Assembly: GCF_010500815.1 (NCBI RefSeq)
Contig: NZ_JAAAMG010000004.1
Coordinates: forward strand, 221,566-285,565
Direction: 5' to 3'
DNA: 64,000 nt
Source of the DNA: Jiella pacifica
GTDB taxonomy: Bacteria; Pseudomonadota; Alphaproteobacteria; Rhizobiales; Rhizobiaceae
The position numbers were made by a program, and so were the translations under genes. This document shows positions 17,118 to 30,268 of this stretch, piece after piece; position 1 is the first letter of the stretch, and every line of letters begins with the position of its first letter. The notes below the pieces were generated by a model. It saw only the letters and a list, made by a program, of their open reading frames with translations. It searched no databases and was not told where the DNA came from.

Positions 17118-17351
17118 TCAGCTGGCGACGCGGCGCTTCGGCCCCGGCAGCAGACCTTCGCGCTGCGCCTGCTTGCGGGCGAGCTTGCGCGAGCGACGGA
17201 TCGCCTGCTGCTTCTCGCGGGCGCGGCGCTCGGAGGGCTTCTCATAGGCGCGGCGCGCCTTCATCTCGCGGAAAACGCCCTCGCGCTGCAGCTTCTTCTT
17301 CAGCGCGCGCAGAGCCTGATCAACATTGTTGTCTCGAACGTCGACTTTCAA
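17118..17351 (-). CDS. rpsU: 30S ribosomal protein S21
   Basis: 77 residues. [20 protein letters not shown] followed by [20 protein letters not shown] and a basic tail is S21. The start is TTG at 17351: it places the conserved KVxVRDNN right at the N terminus and AAGGGAG lies five bases upstream. No ATG or GTG serves this start. S21 joins the 30S head/platform region and helps initiation. Confidence 0.95.
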   Translation of the reverse strand: MKVDVRDNNVDQALRALKKKLQREGVFREMKARRAYEKPSERRAREKQQAIRRSRKLARKQAQREGLLPGPKRRVAS

Positions 17352-17933
17352 AGCGACTCCCTTCTCTTCCTCAACGACGGGAGCTGCACGGCGATCGGCC
17401 GCCAACTCCGGCTACGGTTTGAAACGCGGGAGACGACGCCTCATCGGCATCGCGGAGCTTCCGCGCCTTGCTCATTCTTCTTCGCGGCAAAGCCGAACGA
17501 CCGTCTCACCGGCCACTCACTGCCCACCGCGCGGGCGGCCTTGCGACCGTCCATGCCTCGGCTCGCTCTGCCTTTGCAGGGGAGCATCGACGTCTTGCCA
17601 TCGCTGGCGGATCGAACGCACCGGTGGCCCGCAAGGTCACGCGCTGAAGGCAAAAGCCCTCCGCAACCGATTCGGGTCGCGGCATCCCGACAAGCGTTTC
17701 GACTCGAACAATCGGCGAAACCGGGGTGCCCGATGTGTCAAAGCGTCTGACGTGCTCGCTTCAGCATCTGAAAAGGCAAAGCGGAATGCGCATCAAAGCA
17801 AGACCACGGCGGGTCATATAGGACAAATCCTCCGCGATCGCAAATGACGATCGCGGCACGATGAGCAACTGGGTTCTGCCCCGCCCGGCGCCGGCTCGGG
17901 CCCGCCCTTACGCCCCGGCGCTCGAACCTCAGC
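17352..17933. other. Long intergenic region, no convincing gene
   Basis: 582 bp between rpsU and the P450 gene. No reading frame here has both a ribosome site and recognisable protein. It contains the rpsU promoter region and a hairpin at 17832-17856 (CCGCGATCG ... CGATCGCGG) that may end the P450 transcript. A small RNA cannot be excluded. Confidence 0.5.
17832..17856 (-). terminator. Possible terminator after the P450 gene
   Basis: Perfect 9-bp stem CCGCGATCG/CGATCGCGG with a 7-nt loop, 78 bp past the P450 stop on the minus strand. Only a weak T-run follows (AGGATTTGTCC), so termination is uncertain. Confidence 0.4.
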
Positions 17934-19346
17934 CTACCGCCGGCGCGAAAGGCGCATCGGCAGGCCGCCGTCGGGCTGGACGGTGATCCGCTGCACCACC
18001 TCCGGCGGCTTTCGTCCGTCATAGTCGAAGCGCAGATGTCTCAGGAGCAACGCCAGGGCGATGACGCCCTCCTGGATGGCAAAGCTCGCGCCGATGCAGA
18101 CCCGCGGGCCGACACCGAAGGGAAGATACTGATAGCGGTCGATCTTGTCGCGGTTCTCGGGAAGAAAGCGAGCCGGAATGAAGTGATCCGGCCGGTCCCA
18201 CAGCATCTCGTGGCGATGGACGAGCCAGGGCATGACGAGGAGGGTCGACCCGGCTGGAATGTCGACGTCGCCGACCCGGTCGGCCCTCAACGCCGTGCGG
18301 TTGAGCGAGGGGGCGGGCGGATAGAGCCGCATCGCCTCCTCGAAGGCCGCCTTGGTGTGGACCAGCCTGTCGGCCCACTGGCTCGGATGGGTCAGCGTCG
18401 GCAGGACCTCGTCGATCTCCTTCTCGACCAATGCCCGTTCGTCCGGCGCCTGGCTGAGAAGATAGAGCGTCCAGGCCAGCGAGCGGGCCGTCGTCTCGTG
18501 GCCGGCGCCGATGAAGGTGATGATGTTGTCCTCGATCTCCTCGTTCGACAGCCCTTCGGCCTTGATCAGCAGCGTGAGGAGATCGTGCGGCGTGCCGTCC
18601 GGATCCCGCGCGATTTTTTCCCGCCGCTTGGCGATCGTCTCGGCGATGAGGGAGCGGAAGAAGTTCATCGACTTGCGGCCGCGCAGCCGTCGCAGCCGCG
18701 GCAGGAAGGCCGGGGCGTTCAGGAGGTCGAGCGGATCGACGCGGCCCATCGAGCCGAGAAAGTCGCGGGTGGAGCGGGCAAAGCCCTCGGGCTCGGAAGC
18801 GATGTCGCCGGAAAACAGCGTTTCCTGGAGAATATCGAAGGTCAGCAGCGTCATTTCGTGGGACGCGTCGACGGTGCGGCCCTCGCTGCGCGCCGCGAGA
18901 TTTTCGGCAAAGAGCACCGACCGCGCTTCCATCTGCTCGGTAAAGCCGGAGATGTGCCGCGGCGTGAAAATCGGGGCGATCGCCTTGCGGGTGCGCCGCC
19001 AGAGTTCGCCCTCGGCAGTGAGCAGCCCGTCGCGCAGGAGCGGGCGCAGGATCCGCTGGCGCAGCGGCTGCATCACGTAGTTTTTGGCGTTTTCGACGAG
19101 GCAGTGGCGGATGCCGGCGGGGTCGTTGACGACGATGTTCGGCACGCCGAGCCAGGCGCCGCGGATGTAGGGCTCCTTGAAGGCGCGTGTGCCCCAGATC
19201 TCGATCGGATTGCGCGAGGCCGTGCGGATGAAGCTGGCAAAGCCCAGCGGCTGGGAGTGCGGCACCGGCGCCGGTGCGCGGAACGGGCGGCCGGCGGGTG
19301 CCTCTGCGGCTGCCGTTGCTGCAGGCGCCGTGACTCTGTTCGACAT
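17934..19346 (-). CDS. Cytochrome P450
   Basis: 470 residues, a normal soluble bacterial P450 length. Oxygen-binding I-helix FIGAGHETTARSLAW, K-helix ExxR (EEAMRLYPPAP), and the heme-ligand loop FGVGPRVCIGASFA with the cysteine about 54 residues from the end. A heme monooxygenase; N-terminal Ala/Pro-rich segment but no obvious membrane anchor. Start ATG at 19346 (MSNRVTAP). No ferredoxin or ferredoxin reductase gene is adjacent, so electron supply and substrate are unknown. Confidence 0.93.
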   Translation of the reverse strand: MSNRVTAPAATAAAEAPAGRPFRAPAPVPHSQPLGFASFIRTASRNPIEIWGTRAFKEPYIRGAWLGVPNIVVNDPAGIRHCLVENAKNYVMQPLRQRILRPLLRDGLLTAEGELWRRTRKAIAPIFTPRHISGFTEQMEARSVLFAENLAARSEGRTVDASHEMTLLTFDILQETLFSGDIASEPEGFARSTRDFLGSMGRVDPLDLLNAPAFLPRLRRLRGRKSMNFFRSLIAETIAKRREKIARDPDGTPHDLLTLLIKAEGLSNEEIEDNIITFIGAGHETTARSLAWTLYLLSQAPDERALVEKEIDEVLPTLTHPSQWADRLVHTKAAFEEAMRLYPPAPSLNRTALRADRVGDVDIPAGSTLLVMPWLVHRHEMLWDRPDHFIPARFLPENRDKIDRYQYLPFGVGPRVCIGASFAIQEGVIALALLLRHLRFDYDGRKPPEVVQRITVQPDGGLPMRLSRRR

Positions 19347-19533
19347 GGATTGCGACTCGCGTGAGTTTACGGCCGCAACCCGGCCCGTTTCACAAGGGAA
19401 CACCGAGGCGGCGCTTTCCCACTCATATGGGTGGGCCGGCGCAAGGCGTCGACCGCCGCGATTGTCGCGCATGGCCGCAGGCGGGCTCGGATGCGAGCAA
19501 ATGCCAATCGTTGGCGAGGATTTCACTTCGGCG

Positions 19534-19971
19534 TCAGCCGTCGGTCGTGTCGTCCGTCCCGATCACCAGCGCCGACAGTCTCTCGCGCATCTCGTCCGGC
19601 AGGGGAGTGGAGCGCCGGCTCGCCTCGTCCATCAGCACGATCACCGTCTCGGCAATCGCGCAGAGGCGTTCATTGTAAAACAGGGCCTGCCTCAGCCGGA
19701 TCGAGCTCCTGCCGATCTTTTCCACCCCGGTGCCGATCACGACCTCGCCCGGCCAGTTGACCTCGCGGCGATAATCGATGGCGATACGCGCCAGAACGAA
19801 GGCCGTGCCCGGAGGCGGCGGCGCTTCGCCCACATGCAGGAGTTCGACCCGGCCGGTTTCGAAGAAGGTCGAGAAGACGGCGTTGTTGACGTGGCCGAGG
19901 CGGTCGGTGTCCCCGTAGCGCAGCTTGTCGCGGGTCTTGAAGGCGAAATCATCAAGCGTCGGTTCGGTCAC
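19534..19971 (-). CDS. Hotdog-fold acyl-CoA thioesterase (4-hydroxybenzoyl-CoA thioesterase-like)
   Basis: 145 residues. RYGDTDRLGHVNNAVFSTFFE is the signature of the 4HBT/YbgC-like hotdog family (catalytic aspartate D of GDTD, HVNN). Followed by RIAIDYRREVNWPGEVVIGTGVEKIGRSS. It should hydrolyse an acyl-CoA; which one is unknown. Alone on its strand, 187 bp before the P450 gene. Confidence 0.88.
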   Translation of the reverse strand: MTEPTLDDFAFKTRDKLRYGDTDRLGHVNNAVFSTFFETGRVELLHVGEAPPPPGTAFVLARIAIDYRREVNWPGEVVIGTGVEKIGRSSIRLRQALFYNERLCAIAETVIVLMDEASRRSTPLPDEMRERLSALVIGTDDTTDG

Positions 19972-20124
19972 GGATTCGGCGTCCTTTCGTGAAATGTGTC
20001 ATAGGTGCGGGGCGTGGAGAGCGTGCGCCCGGCGGCCCGGCGTGTCGTAGCGGGCGCACCTGCAAAGCGAGGGGCGACGGCGCGGCCAAGGCGCTTTCGC
20101 CAACGGGGATGAATCCCTATATAA

Positions 20125-23518
<3,394 letters not shown>

Positions 23519-23615
23519 GATTTCGGCGGATCGCGACAAAGACTCGGCTTTTCAAGCATAGAGGCGCCTGCGTTCTCGGCATAGTCCTTCTCCATCGCAA
23601 CGACGGAGTTCCGCC

Positions 23616-24353
23616 ATGACCATCGAAGGAAAGATCGTCGCCGTCACCGGAGCGGGGCGCGGTATCGGCCGGGCCACCGCCCTTCTTCTGGCCGCTCGTG
23701 GGGCCCGCCTGGTGCTGGGTGCCCGCAGCGAAAGCGAGATCGCTGAGGTTGCGCGGGAGGTCGAGCAGGCCGGCGGCGCGGTCGCCCATCGGCAGACCGA
23801 CGTCACGTGCCGGGCGGATCTGCAGGCCCTCGTGGGGCTCGCGCAGGAGCGCTTCGGCGGGCTGGACGTGATCGTCAACAATGCCGGGATTGGTCCCATC
23901 TCGCGGTTCGACGCGCTGCGCGTCGAGGACTGGGACGCGATGATCGACGTCAATCTGAAGGGCGCGCTCTACGGCATCGCGGCTGCTCTGCCGCTGTTTG
24001 CCGCCCGGAAGACGGGCCATGTGATCAACGTCGTCTCGACCGCCGGCTTGAAGATCGTCCCGACCATGGGCGTCTACGCCGCCACCAAGAACGCACTGCG
24101 CACTGCGACAGAGGCGTTACGCCAGGAAAACGTTCCGGGCCTGCGGGTGACGGAGGTCTCGCCCGGCTTCATTGACACCACCTTCGCTGCCTCATCGATC
24201 AACGATCCGGAAGTCCGGGCAGCGATCGAGAAGCGCAAGCGGGAACTCGCGATCTCGCCGGAGGCGATCGCCCGCGCCATCGCCTTTGCGGTCGAGCAGC
24301 CTGCGGATGTCGAGATCGGCAGCATCGTCGTCCGGCCGACGGCGCAGGACTGA
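23616..24353 (+). CDS. SDR family oxidoreductase
   Basis: 245 residues, a classical short-chain dehydrogenase: TGAGRGIG (11-18), NNAGIG, the serine in VVSTAG, YAATK, and PGFIDT. Resembles the YdfG/clavulanate-dehydrogenase-like group that reduces small carbonyls, with NADP preference suggested by R39-type basic residue after beta-2 (GARSES). Divergent from the AraC gene, which probably controls it. Physiological substrate unknown. Confidence 0.9.
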   Translation: MTIEGKIVAVTGAGRGIGRATALLLAARGARLVLGARSESEIAEVAREVEQAGGAVAHRQTDVTCRADLQALVGLAQERFGGLDVIVNNAGIGPISRFDALRVEDWDAMIDVNLKGALYGIAAALPLFAARKTGHVINVVSTAGLKIVPTMGVYAATKNALRTATEALRQENVPGLRVTEVSPGFIDTTFAASSINDPEVRAAIEKRKRELAISPEAIARAIAFAVEQPADVEIGSIVVRPTAQD

Positions 24354-24420
24354 GCCGGGCGGGTTCGCCGCATCTGGTCCGCAGGCAGATGCGCTGGCGG
24401 GTACGCTGCGCGCGGCGCGA

Positions 24421-24457
24421 AATGAAAAGGCCGCCGGCGCTTCACGCACCGGCGGCC
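24421..24457 (-). terminator. Terminator of the phytase-like gene
   Basis: Stem GGCCGCCGG (24429-24437) / CCGGCGGCC (24449-24457); read on the minus strand it is followed by TTTTCATT. It lies 27 bp past the stop of the gene ending at 24484 and may also stop the convergent SDR transcript. Confidence 0.75.
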
Positions 24458-24483
24458 GTTCAGGCTGGGAAGACAGCCGATCC

Positions 24484-26667
24484 TTACATCGCAGAGCCGA
24501 GATCGACCTTGAAGAACAGCGTCTCGCCGGAGGAATCGTCGACGCCGTCATTGTCGGTGACCGCATAGGCGGTGCCGTCGGCGGCGAAGGTGAAGCCTTC
24601 GAGCTTGTCGACGACGTAGCCGCCCGTGGCCGAAAGGTCGGGCACGAAGTCGTGGACTTCTTCCTTCGTCACCGTAGGAAGCTCCGAGCCGAGAGCCGCC
24701 GGGGTCACGCCGTCCAGCGAAACCTTGAAGAGCGTCTTCTCTTTCGCCGCAGAGCCGATCTGGTTGTCGCGCTCGAGAATGTAGAGCGCGCCATCATGGG
24801 CGGTGATCTCCGACAGGCCGACCCAGCCCTTCCCGGCCTTGTCGAGCGGATAGCGCACCGCGCTCCACTCTTTGGAAGCCGGCTTGTAGGCGAGGAGCTT
24901 GACGAAGCCCTTCTCGTCGTCCTTCCACTCGCGCTGGATGGCGATCCAGAGGCGGTCGCCGTCCATGGTGATGCCCTCGGCTCCGAACCGCGTCGACTGG
25001 TCGGTCAACTCCTTCGGCATCGGTACGACTTCCTGAATGACGCCCTTGCCGACATGCAGGATCTGGTGCGGGATTTCCTTCTCCAGATTGCCCTCGCTCG
25101 CCAGCCAGAAGCCGCCCTGGCCGTCGGCGGTGATGCCTTCGAGGTCGAGCGACTTGGCTGGCTCGCCGTCCTGCGTCACGGTCATCGCGCCGGTGATCTT
25201 GGCCGGCATGGTCGACGCGTCAATGGTGAAGATGCGCGGCTGGTTCTTGTAGAACGAGTCCGACACTGCATAGAGCTTCGAGGCGTCTTCCGGATCGCCT
25301 GCCAGACCGGAAAGCGCGCCCCAGCCGAGCGGCAGGCCGTCCTGATCTTCCGAGACGATCATCGGATAGGCGGGCGTGCCGTCAGTGCGCTCGTAGAGCA
25401 TGACGTGGGAGCGGGCGCCGCCGTCCTCGACGAGATCCGCCTCGTTGGCAGTGACGAGAAGATTGCGCGAGGGGATGGCGACGGCGCCCTCCGGCGCGAT
25501 GCCCGACGGCAGCAGCTGGACGAATTTCGGCTCGCCTTTAGCACTGACGTCGTAGACGCCGACGGTCGAGCCGCGCTCGGACAGGACGAAGGCATAGGTC
25601 GTCTCGCCGAATGTCGCGACTTCGAGGCCTTCCGGCTCGATGCCCTTGGCGTCTGAGCGCTTGTCCGGATAGTGGCCGGCGCGGATGAGCTCGTATTCGT
25701 AGGCCGGGCCGCTCTCGTAGGCGACCGTGCCGTCCTTGTTCCAGACGGTGAAGGAGCGCGAGCCGCCCTTGTAGTCGCCCTCGTTGGCGGTGATCAGCCG
25801 GTCGTCGTCGATCCACTGGACGGCGTCGGGCTCGCGCCGGCGGCCTTCCTGCGAATCGGTCAGCTTGATCTCGCCATTGTCGTCGGCATCGATGTTCTTC
25901 AGGTCGACGGTGCCGGCCGAGAAGTGGTTCGTCACCTTGCCGGTCGCCGCATCGACGATGACGATGGCGTTGTTTTCCTGCAGCGTGACGGCGATCTCGT
26001 TCTTCGAATTGAAGTCGACGAATTCCGGCTCCGGATCGTCGCCGGCGATCTCCGACAGCCCGGTCATCTCGACCTTCTTCATCGTGGCGCAGTCCGGCGC
26101 GCCGTCGGTGAGGTCGAAGATCGTGACATAGCCCGCAGGCATCTGCGGGATCTCGCCGTCGTTGAGGTCCTCGTCGCGCTCGTTCTCGATGGCGACGGCG
26201 ACGAACCGGCCGTCCTTGGCCACCGCGACCGAATCCGGCTGGCCGCCGAGATCGCAGGAGGCAATCTCCTTCTTCTGCGCCACGTCGATGACGGCGAGGC
26301 GGCCCGATGGATTGGTGAAGCTCTCGGAGGTGTTGACGCCGACGAGGACGTCCGGGCCGGCGACCGAAACCGAGGTCGGCTCGCCGCTGAGCGCCATGAA
26401 GCCGAGAGGCTTGGGCGCCTTCGGATCGGTGATGTCGATCATGCCGATGCCGCCGGCCGGGCTGTCGGAGTAGATCAGCGTGTTGCCGTCCTGGCTGGCG
26501 GTGATGATCTCCGCGGAGGTCACCTTGCTCTGGTCGGCGTCGGCGGGCAGGTTGCTCGCGACCGGAAAGGATGCGATGCGATTGAACACTGGATCGGCCT
26601 TGGCGCCGCCGGCGGCGGCGGAAAGAACCGTGGTCGTCAGAAGCGCGACGATGATATGGCGCGGCAT
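24484..26667 (-). CDS. Secreted beta-propeller protein with choice-of-anchor-I-like and phytase-like (esterase-like) parts
   Basis: 727 residues with a Sec signal (HIIVALLTTTVLSAAAGGAKA). The first two thirds carry propeller repeats of the choice-of-anchor-I type (PSGRLAVIDVAQKKEIASCD; DAVQWIDDDRLITANEGDY; GIEPEGLEVATFGETTYAFV). The last third matches the phytase-like/esterase-like domain (GALSGLAGDPEDASKLYAV; LEGITADGQGGFWLASEG). It probably acts in the periplasm or outside the cell; substrate unproved, phosphate esters being one option. The ATG at 26667 has GGGAGG seven bases upstream; an ATG six bases earlier is too close to it. Confidence 0.82.
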   Translation of the reverse strand: MPRHIIVALLTTTVLSAAAGGAKADPVFNRIASFPVASNLPADADQSKVTSAEIITASQDGNTLIYSDSPAGGIGMIDITDPKAPKPLGFMALSGEPTSVSVAGPDVLVGVNTSESFTNPSGRLAVIDVAQKKEIASCDLGGQPDSVAVAKDGRFVAVAIENERDEDLNDGEIPQMPAGYVTIFDLTDGAPDCATMKKVEMTGLSEIAGDDPEPEFVDFNSKNEIAVTLQENNAIVIVDAATGKVTNHFSAGTVDLKNIDADDNGEIKLTDSQEGRRREPDAVQWIDDDRLITANEGDYKGGSRSFTVWNKDGTVAYESGPAYEYELIRAGHYPDKRSDAKGIEPEGLEVATFGETTYAFVLSERGSTVGVYDVSAKGEPKFVQLLPSGIAPEGAVAIPSRNLLVTANEADLVEDGGARSHVMLYERTDGTPAYPMIVSEDQDGLPLGWGALSGLAGDPEDASKLYAVSDSFYKNQPRIFTIDASTMPAKITGAMTVTQDGEPAKSLDLEGITADGQGGFWLASEGNLEKEIPHQILHVGKGVIQEVVPMPKELTDQSTRFGAEGITMDGDRLWIAIQREWKDDEKGFVKLLAYKPASKEWSAVRYPLDKAGKGWVGLSEITAHDGALYILERDNQIGSAAKEKTLFKVSLDGVTPAALGSELPTVTKEEVHDFVPDLSATGGYVVDKLEGFTFAADGTAYAVTDNDGVDDSSGETLFFKVDLGSAM

Positions 26668-26818
26668 GGACATGCCTCCCGGGGGATTGAAGGGTTCGTG
26701 AACGGGCCGTTCTTCATGACCTTCCGTGACAGGCCGATGACACCACGCGGTCCAAACATCGCCGGGACCTTCGGCTCCGTGCCAAGGCCATGATGGCAAA
26801 GACGAAAAATCGTTCGAC

Positions 26819-27271
26819 ATGAAAATCGACCACGACATCGCCGGCTGGCTGGAAGACGGGGGCCACAGGCTCGACGTCCGGATCTATTTCGAGGACACGG
26901 ATTTTTCCGGCGTCGTCTACCACGCTCGCTACCTGCATTTTCTGGAGCGGGGGCGGTCGGACTTCCTGCGGCTGAAGGGGATCGGTCACCGGCAACTCGC
27001 CGCGGGAGAGTTCGGCGCGCCGATGGCCTTCGCGGTGCGGCGCATGGAGATCGACTTCCTCCGGCCGGCCCGGATCGACGACGTCGTCAGCGTGAAGACC
27101 AGGACCCGCCAGCTCGGCGGGGCGCGCATTCTCCTCGACCAGAAGATCCTGCGGGGCGAGGAGCTTCTCCTCGAGGCGAACGTCAAGGTCGCGGTGATCT
27201 CGCCGGACGGCAAGCCGATGCGCATGCCGGAAAGGGTGCTCGACGTGCTGGCGCCACAATCCGGGGGTTGA
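26819..27271 (+). CDS. ybgC: Tol-Pal system-associated acyl-CoA thioesterase YbgC
   Basis: 150 residues. RIYFEDTDFSGVVYHARYLHFLERGRSDF is the YbgC signature with catalytic aspartate in FEDTD. Hotdog thioesterase acting on short- or medium-chain acyl-CoA, linked to the Tol-Pal operon in many Gram-negatives. Here it heads the cluster but is separated from tolQ by 397 bp, longer than in many relatives. Confidence 0.95.
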   Translation: MKIDHDIAGWLEDGGHRLDVRIYFEDTDFSGVVYHARYLHFLERGRSDFLRLKGIGHRQLAAGEFGAPMAFAVRRMEIDFLRPARIDDVVSVKTRTRQLGGARILLDQKILRGEELLLEANVKVAVISPDGKPMRMPERVLDVLAPQSGG

Positions 27272-27668
27272 GGTCTGGCGTGATCGGCCCCGCGGGCTTC
27301 CTGCGGCCGGGCCTGCCGGCGGCAGAGCGGTTTGCCGGCGCGGCGTAACCGCTTGTTAACCATGGATGGTCCAGAAGTAAGAGCGGCGGATTTGAGTCGA
27401 TTTCGCCATGCTTTCACCGGAATCGCTTGTGAAAGCGGGTGAGAGATACGGTTCGTGCCACCCAAATGGCTGGCGCGTGAGGGGGCCGTATGCGGATCGG
27501 GGCGTTCGACGCGGCATTCTCGCAGTACGCCGACTCGCGATCGTGACCGACGCGACCGGTGGCGAAAGGCCGACCGTCCCTGCGAGGGAGGCGGTGAAAC
27601 CGTAAGCATCGGGCGGAGCGGCGATGCCGCAACCGATGGTCGATTTGTTTTGAGGGGCTTGATCAGAA
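27272..27668. other. ybgC-tolQ intergenic region
   Basis: 397 bp without a supported gene. It includes an A+T-richer patch near 27350-27400 with GCTTGTTAACCATGG, which may belong to a promoter for tolQRA. No clear operator or RNA structure was identified. Confidence 0.4.
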
Positions 27669-28385
27669 ATGGATGGGCAAATCGCTCAGGAAGCGCTGTC
27701 GGCCGCCGGGTCCGTGTCCCTCTGGGATCTGTTCTGGCAGGCGGGCTTCATCGTCAAGCTGGTGATGATCGGGCTGATCGTCGCCTCGGTGTGGTCCTGG
27801 GCGATCATCATCGACAAGTCGATGCGCTACGGCGCATTCCGACGGCAGCTGAACAAGTTCGAGAGCCACTTCTGGTCCGGCCAGTCGCTGGAGGAGCTTT
27901 ACCACACGCTCTCGGAACGGCGGACCAACGGCATGGGGGCGCTGTTCGTCGCGGCGATGCGAGAGTGGAAGAAATCCTTCGAAAAGGGCGCGCGCTCGCC
28001 GATCGGGCTGCAGCAGCGCATCGAGAAGGCCATGGACGTGACGCTTGCCCGGGAGATGGACGGACTGGAGTCGCGGCTCGGCTTCCTGGCGACCGTCGGC
28101 TCGGCGGCGCCCTTCGTCGGCCTGTTCGGCACGGTGATCGGCATCATGACCTCGTTCCAGGCGATCGCCGGCTCGCAGCAGACCAGTCTTGCCGTCGTCG
28201 CGCCCGGCATCGCCGAAGCGCTGCTGGCGACGGCCATCGGCCTCGTCGCGGCGATCCCGGCGGTCATCGCCTACAACAAGCTGTCGGCCGACGCCGGCAA
28301 ACTCGGCATGCGGCTCGAAGCCTTCGCCGACGAGTTCTCGGCCATCCTGTCGCGTCAGATCGACGAAAAGCTGACGCAGCGCTGA
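27669..28385 (+). CDS. tolQ: Tol-Pal system proton-channel subunit TolQ
   Basis: 238 residues, MotA/TolQ/ExbB family. First membrane helix FIVKLVMIGLIVASVWSWAI, two further helices with GSAAPFVGLFGTVIGIM and GIAEALLATAIGLVAAIPAV. With TolR it uses the proton motive force to energise TolA during outer-membrane constriction. Confidence 0.97.
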   Translation: MDGQIAQEALSAAGSVSLWDLFWQAGFIVKLVMIGLIVASVWSWAIIIDKSMRYGAFRRQLNKFESHFWSGQSLEELYHTLSERRTNGMGALFVAAMREWKKSFEKGARSPIGLQQRIEKAMDVTLAREMDGLESRLGFLATVGSAAPFVGLFGTVIGIMTSFQAIAGSQQTSLAVVAPGIAEALLATAIGLVAAIPAVIAYNKLSADAGKLGMRLEAFADEFSAILSRQIDEKLTQR

Positions 28386-28491
28386 AGCCGGGCCCGGCGT
28401 CCCGCACCGTCGCGGGGTTTCGTCGAAACCGAACTCGGCCGATGTCTTGCCGGTGCGCGGGTTGCGCTGAAAATGTTTGAGGGGACGAGCC

Positions 28492-28941
28492 ATGGGAATG
28501 TCGACGGGCAGTGGCGGCGCCAGGCGGTCGCGACGCGGCCGTTCGCGCCGGGCCCCGATGAGCGAGATCAACGTCACCCCGATGGTCGACGTGATGCTCG
28601 TTCTCCTGATCATCTTCATGGTCGCCGCGCCGATGCTGACGGTCGGCGTGCCGATCGAGCTTCCCCAGACCCAGGCGAAGGCGCTGAATTCCGATCAGCA
28701 GCCGATCACCATTTCCGTCAACGCGAATGGCCAAGTCTACATCAACGAGACCGAGATCGCAGTGGAAGAGGTCGTGCCGAAGCTCGAGCAGATCGCCAAA
28801 ACCGGCTACCAGGAGCGGATCTTCGTCAAGGGCGACAGGTCGGCGGACTACGGCACGGTGATGCAGGTGATGGGCCGGATCAACGCGGCGGGTTTCAAGA
28901 ACATCGGTCTCGTCACCGATCAGGACACGAAGGCGCTATGA
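28492..28941 (+). CDS. tolR: Tol-Pal system protein TolR
   Basis: 149 residues, ExbD/TolR family. The single membrane helix starts with the proton-carrying aspartate: INVTPMVDVMLVLLIIFMVA. Periplasmic domain follows (TISVNANGQVYINETEI). The ATG at 28492 was chosen because GAGGGG lies seven bases upstream; it gives a basic Gly/Ser/Arg-rich N terminus, usual in this group. 106 bp after tolQ. Confidence 0.95.
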   Translation: MGMSTGSGGARRSRRGRSRRAPMSEINVTPMVDVMLVLLIIFMVAAPMLTVGVPIELPQTQAKALNSDQQPITISVNANGQVYINETEIAVEEVVPKLEQIAKTGYQERIFVKGDRSADYGTVMQVMGRINAAGFKNIGLVTDQDTKAL

Positions 28942-28966
28942 GCGGAGTTCGGAGACCGAGCCTCAG

Positions 28967-30088
28967 ATGAAAGCCGGCGTCGCCGTCTCGTCCGTTCTGC
29001 ATGCCGCGATCCTCACCTGGGGGTTGTGGTCTCTCGGCGCGCCCGAGCCGCTCGAGGTCGCGAATGTCGAATCGCTGCCGGTCGAACTCGTGCCGGTCGA
29101 GGAATACTCCCAGTCGCTGATCGGCAAGAAGGACGCCCCCGTCACCGAGACGCCGGCCCCGGAGCCGACGGAGAAGCCGGCGGCCGACGACACCGCGCAG
29201 AATGTCGGCGAAAATTCCGTCGATCTCGATTCCCCGCCGACGCCGACCGAACGCGAGCGGGCCGTCGAACAGACCGCCGCGCCCGTCGCTGCCGCGCCGC
29301 CGCCTCAGCCCGAGCCGAGCCCCGAGCCGGTTCCGCAGGCCGTTCCGACGCCGCGCCCCGAGCCCTCGCCGCAGCCGGCGGAAGTCGCCCAGCCGCAGGA
29401 GCCGGCGCCGGCCGAGCCGACGCCGGCTGAGGCAGATCCCATCGAAGAGGCGATCGCAACGGCCGAAGCCCAGCCGGAAGAAAAGCCCGAGCCACAGCCG
29501 GAGCCCGAACAGAAGCCGGCCCCGACGCCCGAGGCGCCGCAGGTGGCATCGCTCCCCGATCGGGGACCCGTGCCGCAGGTCCGGCCGAGCCCGCCGCGGC
29601 CGGCGCAGACCGAGACGAAGAAGCCGGAGAAGCCGGTCGAGAAGCCGGTGCAGGCTGCTGAGGACGACAGCGAGTTCGATCCGGACAAGATCGCCGCGCT
29701 TCTCAACAAGGAGAAGTCGGCCGGCGGCGGGGCGAAGCGCTCGCAACAGCAGGCCTCGCTCGGCGGCGACCGGCGCACCGGCGCCAAGCTGTCGATGAGC
29801 GAACTCGATGCCTTGCGCGGGCAGGTCAGCCAGTGCTGGTCGCCGCCGGCGGGGGTTTCCGAGGCCGGCTCGCTGCGGGTGACGATCCGCATGCGCCTCG
29901 ATCCGTCCGGCGGGCTGGAGGGGCGGCCGGAACTCGTCGACGGCGGCAGCGGTTCGACCATCGAACGGGCGGCCGGCGATGCGGCGCTCAGGGCGGTGAT
30001 CCGCTGCGCGCCCTACAAGCTGCCGCCGGAGAAATACGACACCTGGTCGGAAGTGCTCTTGAATTTCGACCCCAGCCAGATGCTCTGA
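28967..30088 (+). CDS. tolA: Tol-Pal system protein TolA
   Basis: 373 residues. An N-terminal membrane anchor (VSSVLHAAILTWGLWSLGAP), then a Pro/Glu/Ala-rich periplasmic spacer from about 55 to 230, then the TolA C-terminal domain (SELDALRGQVSQCWSPPAGV; CAPYKLPPEKYDTW). It spans the periplasm between TolQR and Pal/TolB. The spacer is proline-rich rather than the Ala/Lys-rich helix of E. coli, as commonly seen in alphaproteobacteria. Confidence 0.93.
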   Translation: MKAGVAVSSVLHAAILTWGLWSLGAPEPLEVANVESLPVELVPVEEYSQSLIGKKDAPVTETPAPEPTEKPAADDTAQNVGENSVDLDSPPTPTERERAVEQTAAPVAAAPPPQPEPSPEPVPQAVPTPRPEPSPQPAEVAQPQEPAPAEPTPAEADPIEEAIATAEAQPEEKPEPQPEPEQKPAPTPEAPQVASLPDRGPVPQVRPSPPRPAQTETKKPEKPVEKPVQAAEDDSEFDPDKIAALLNKEKSAGGGAKRSQQQASLGGDRRTGAKLSMSELDALRGQVSQCWSPPAGVSEAGSLRVTIRMRLDPSGGLEGRPELVDGGSGSTIERAAGDAALRAVIRCAPYKLPPEKYDTWSEVLLNFDPSQML

Positions 30089-30268
30089 ACGAAAGAAGCC
30101 GCGGTCGTCGCCATCAAAATTCCCGAAAGGGATCTAGTAAGGGCGACGGCACATCGACATGCCGGTTCCGGGGGAAGGCGGCCTTCGCCGCTGCGGAAGG
30201 CCGGACGACACATGACTGCGTGGCAGCCGAAGGCGCGGCGCGGTCGCTCAAGAGGGGTAGTTCCGCTC

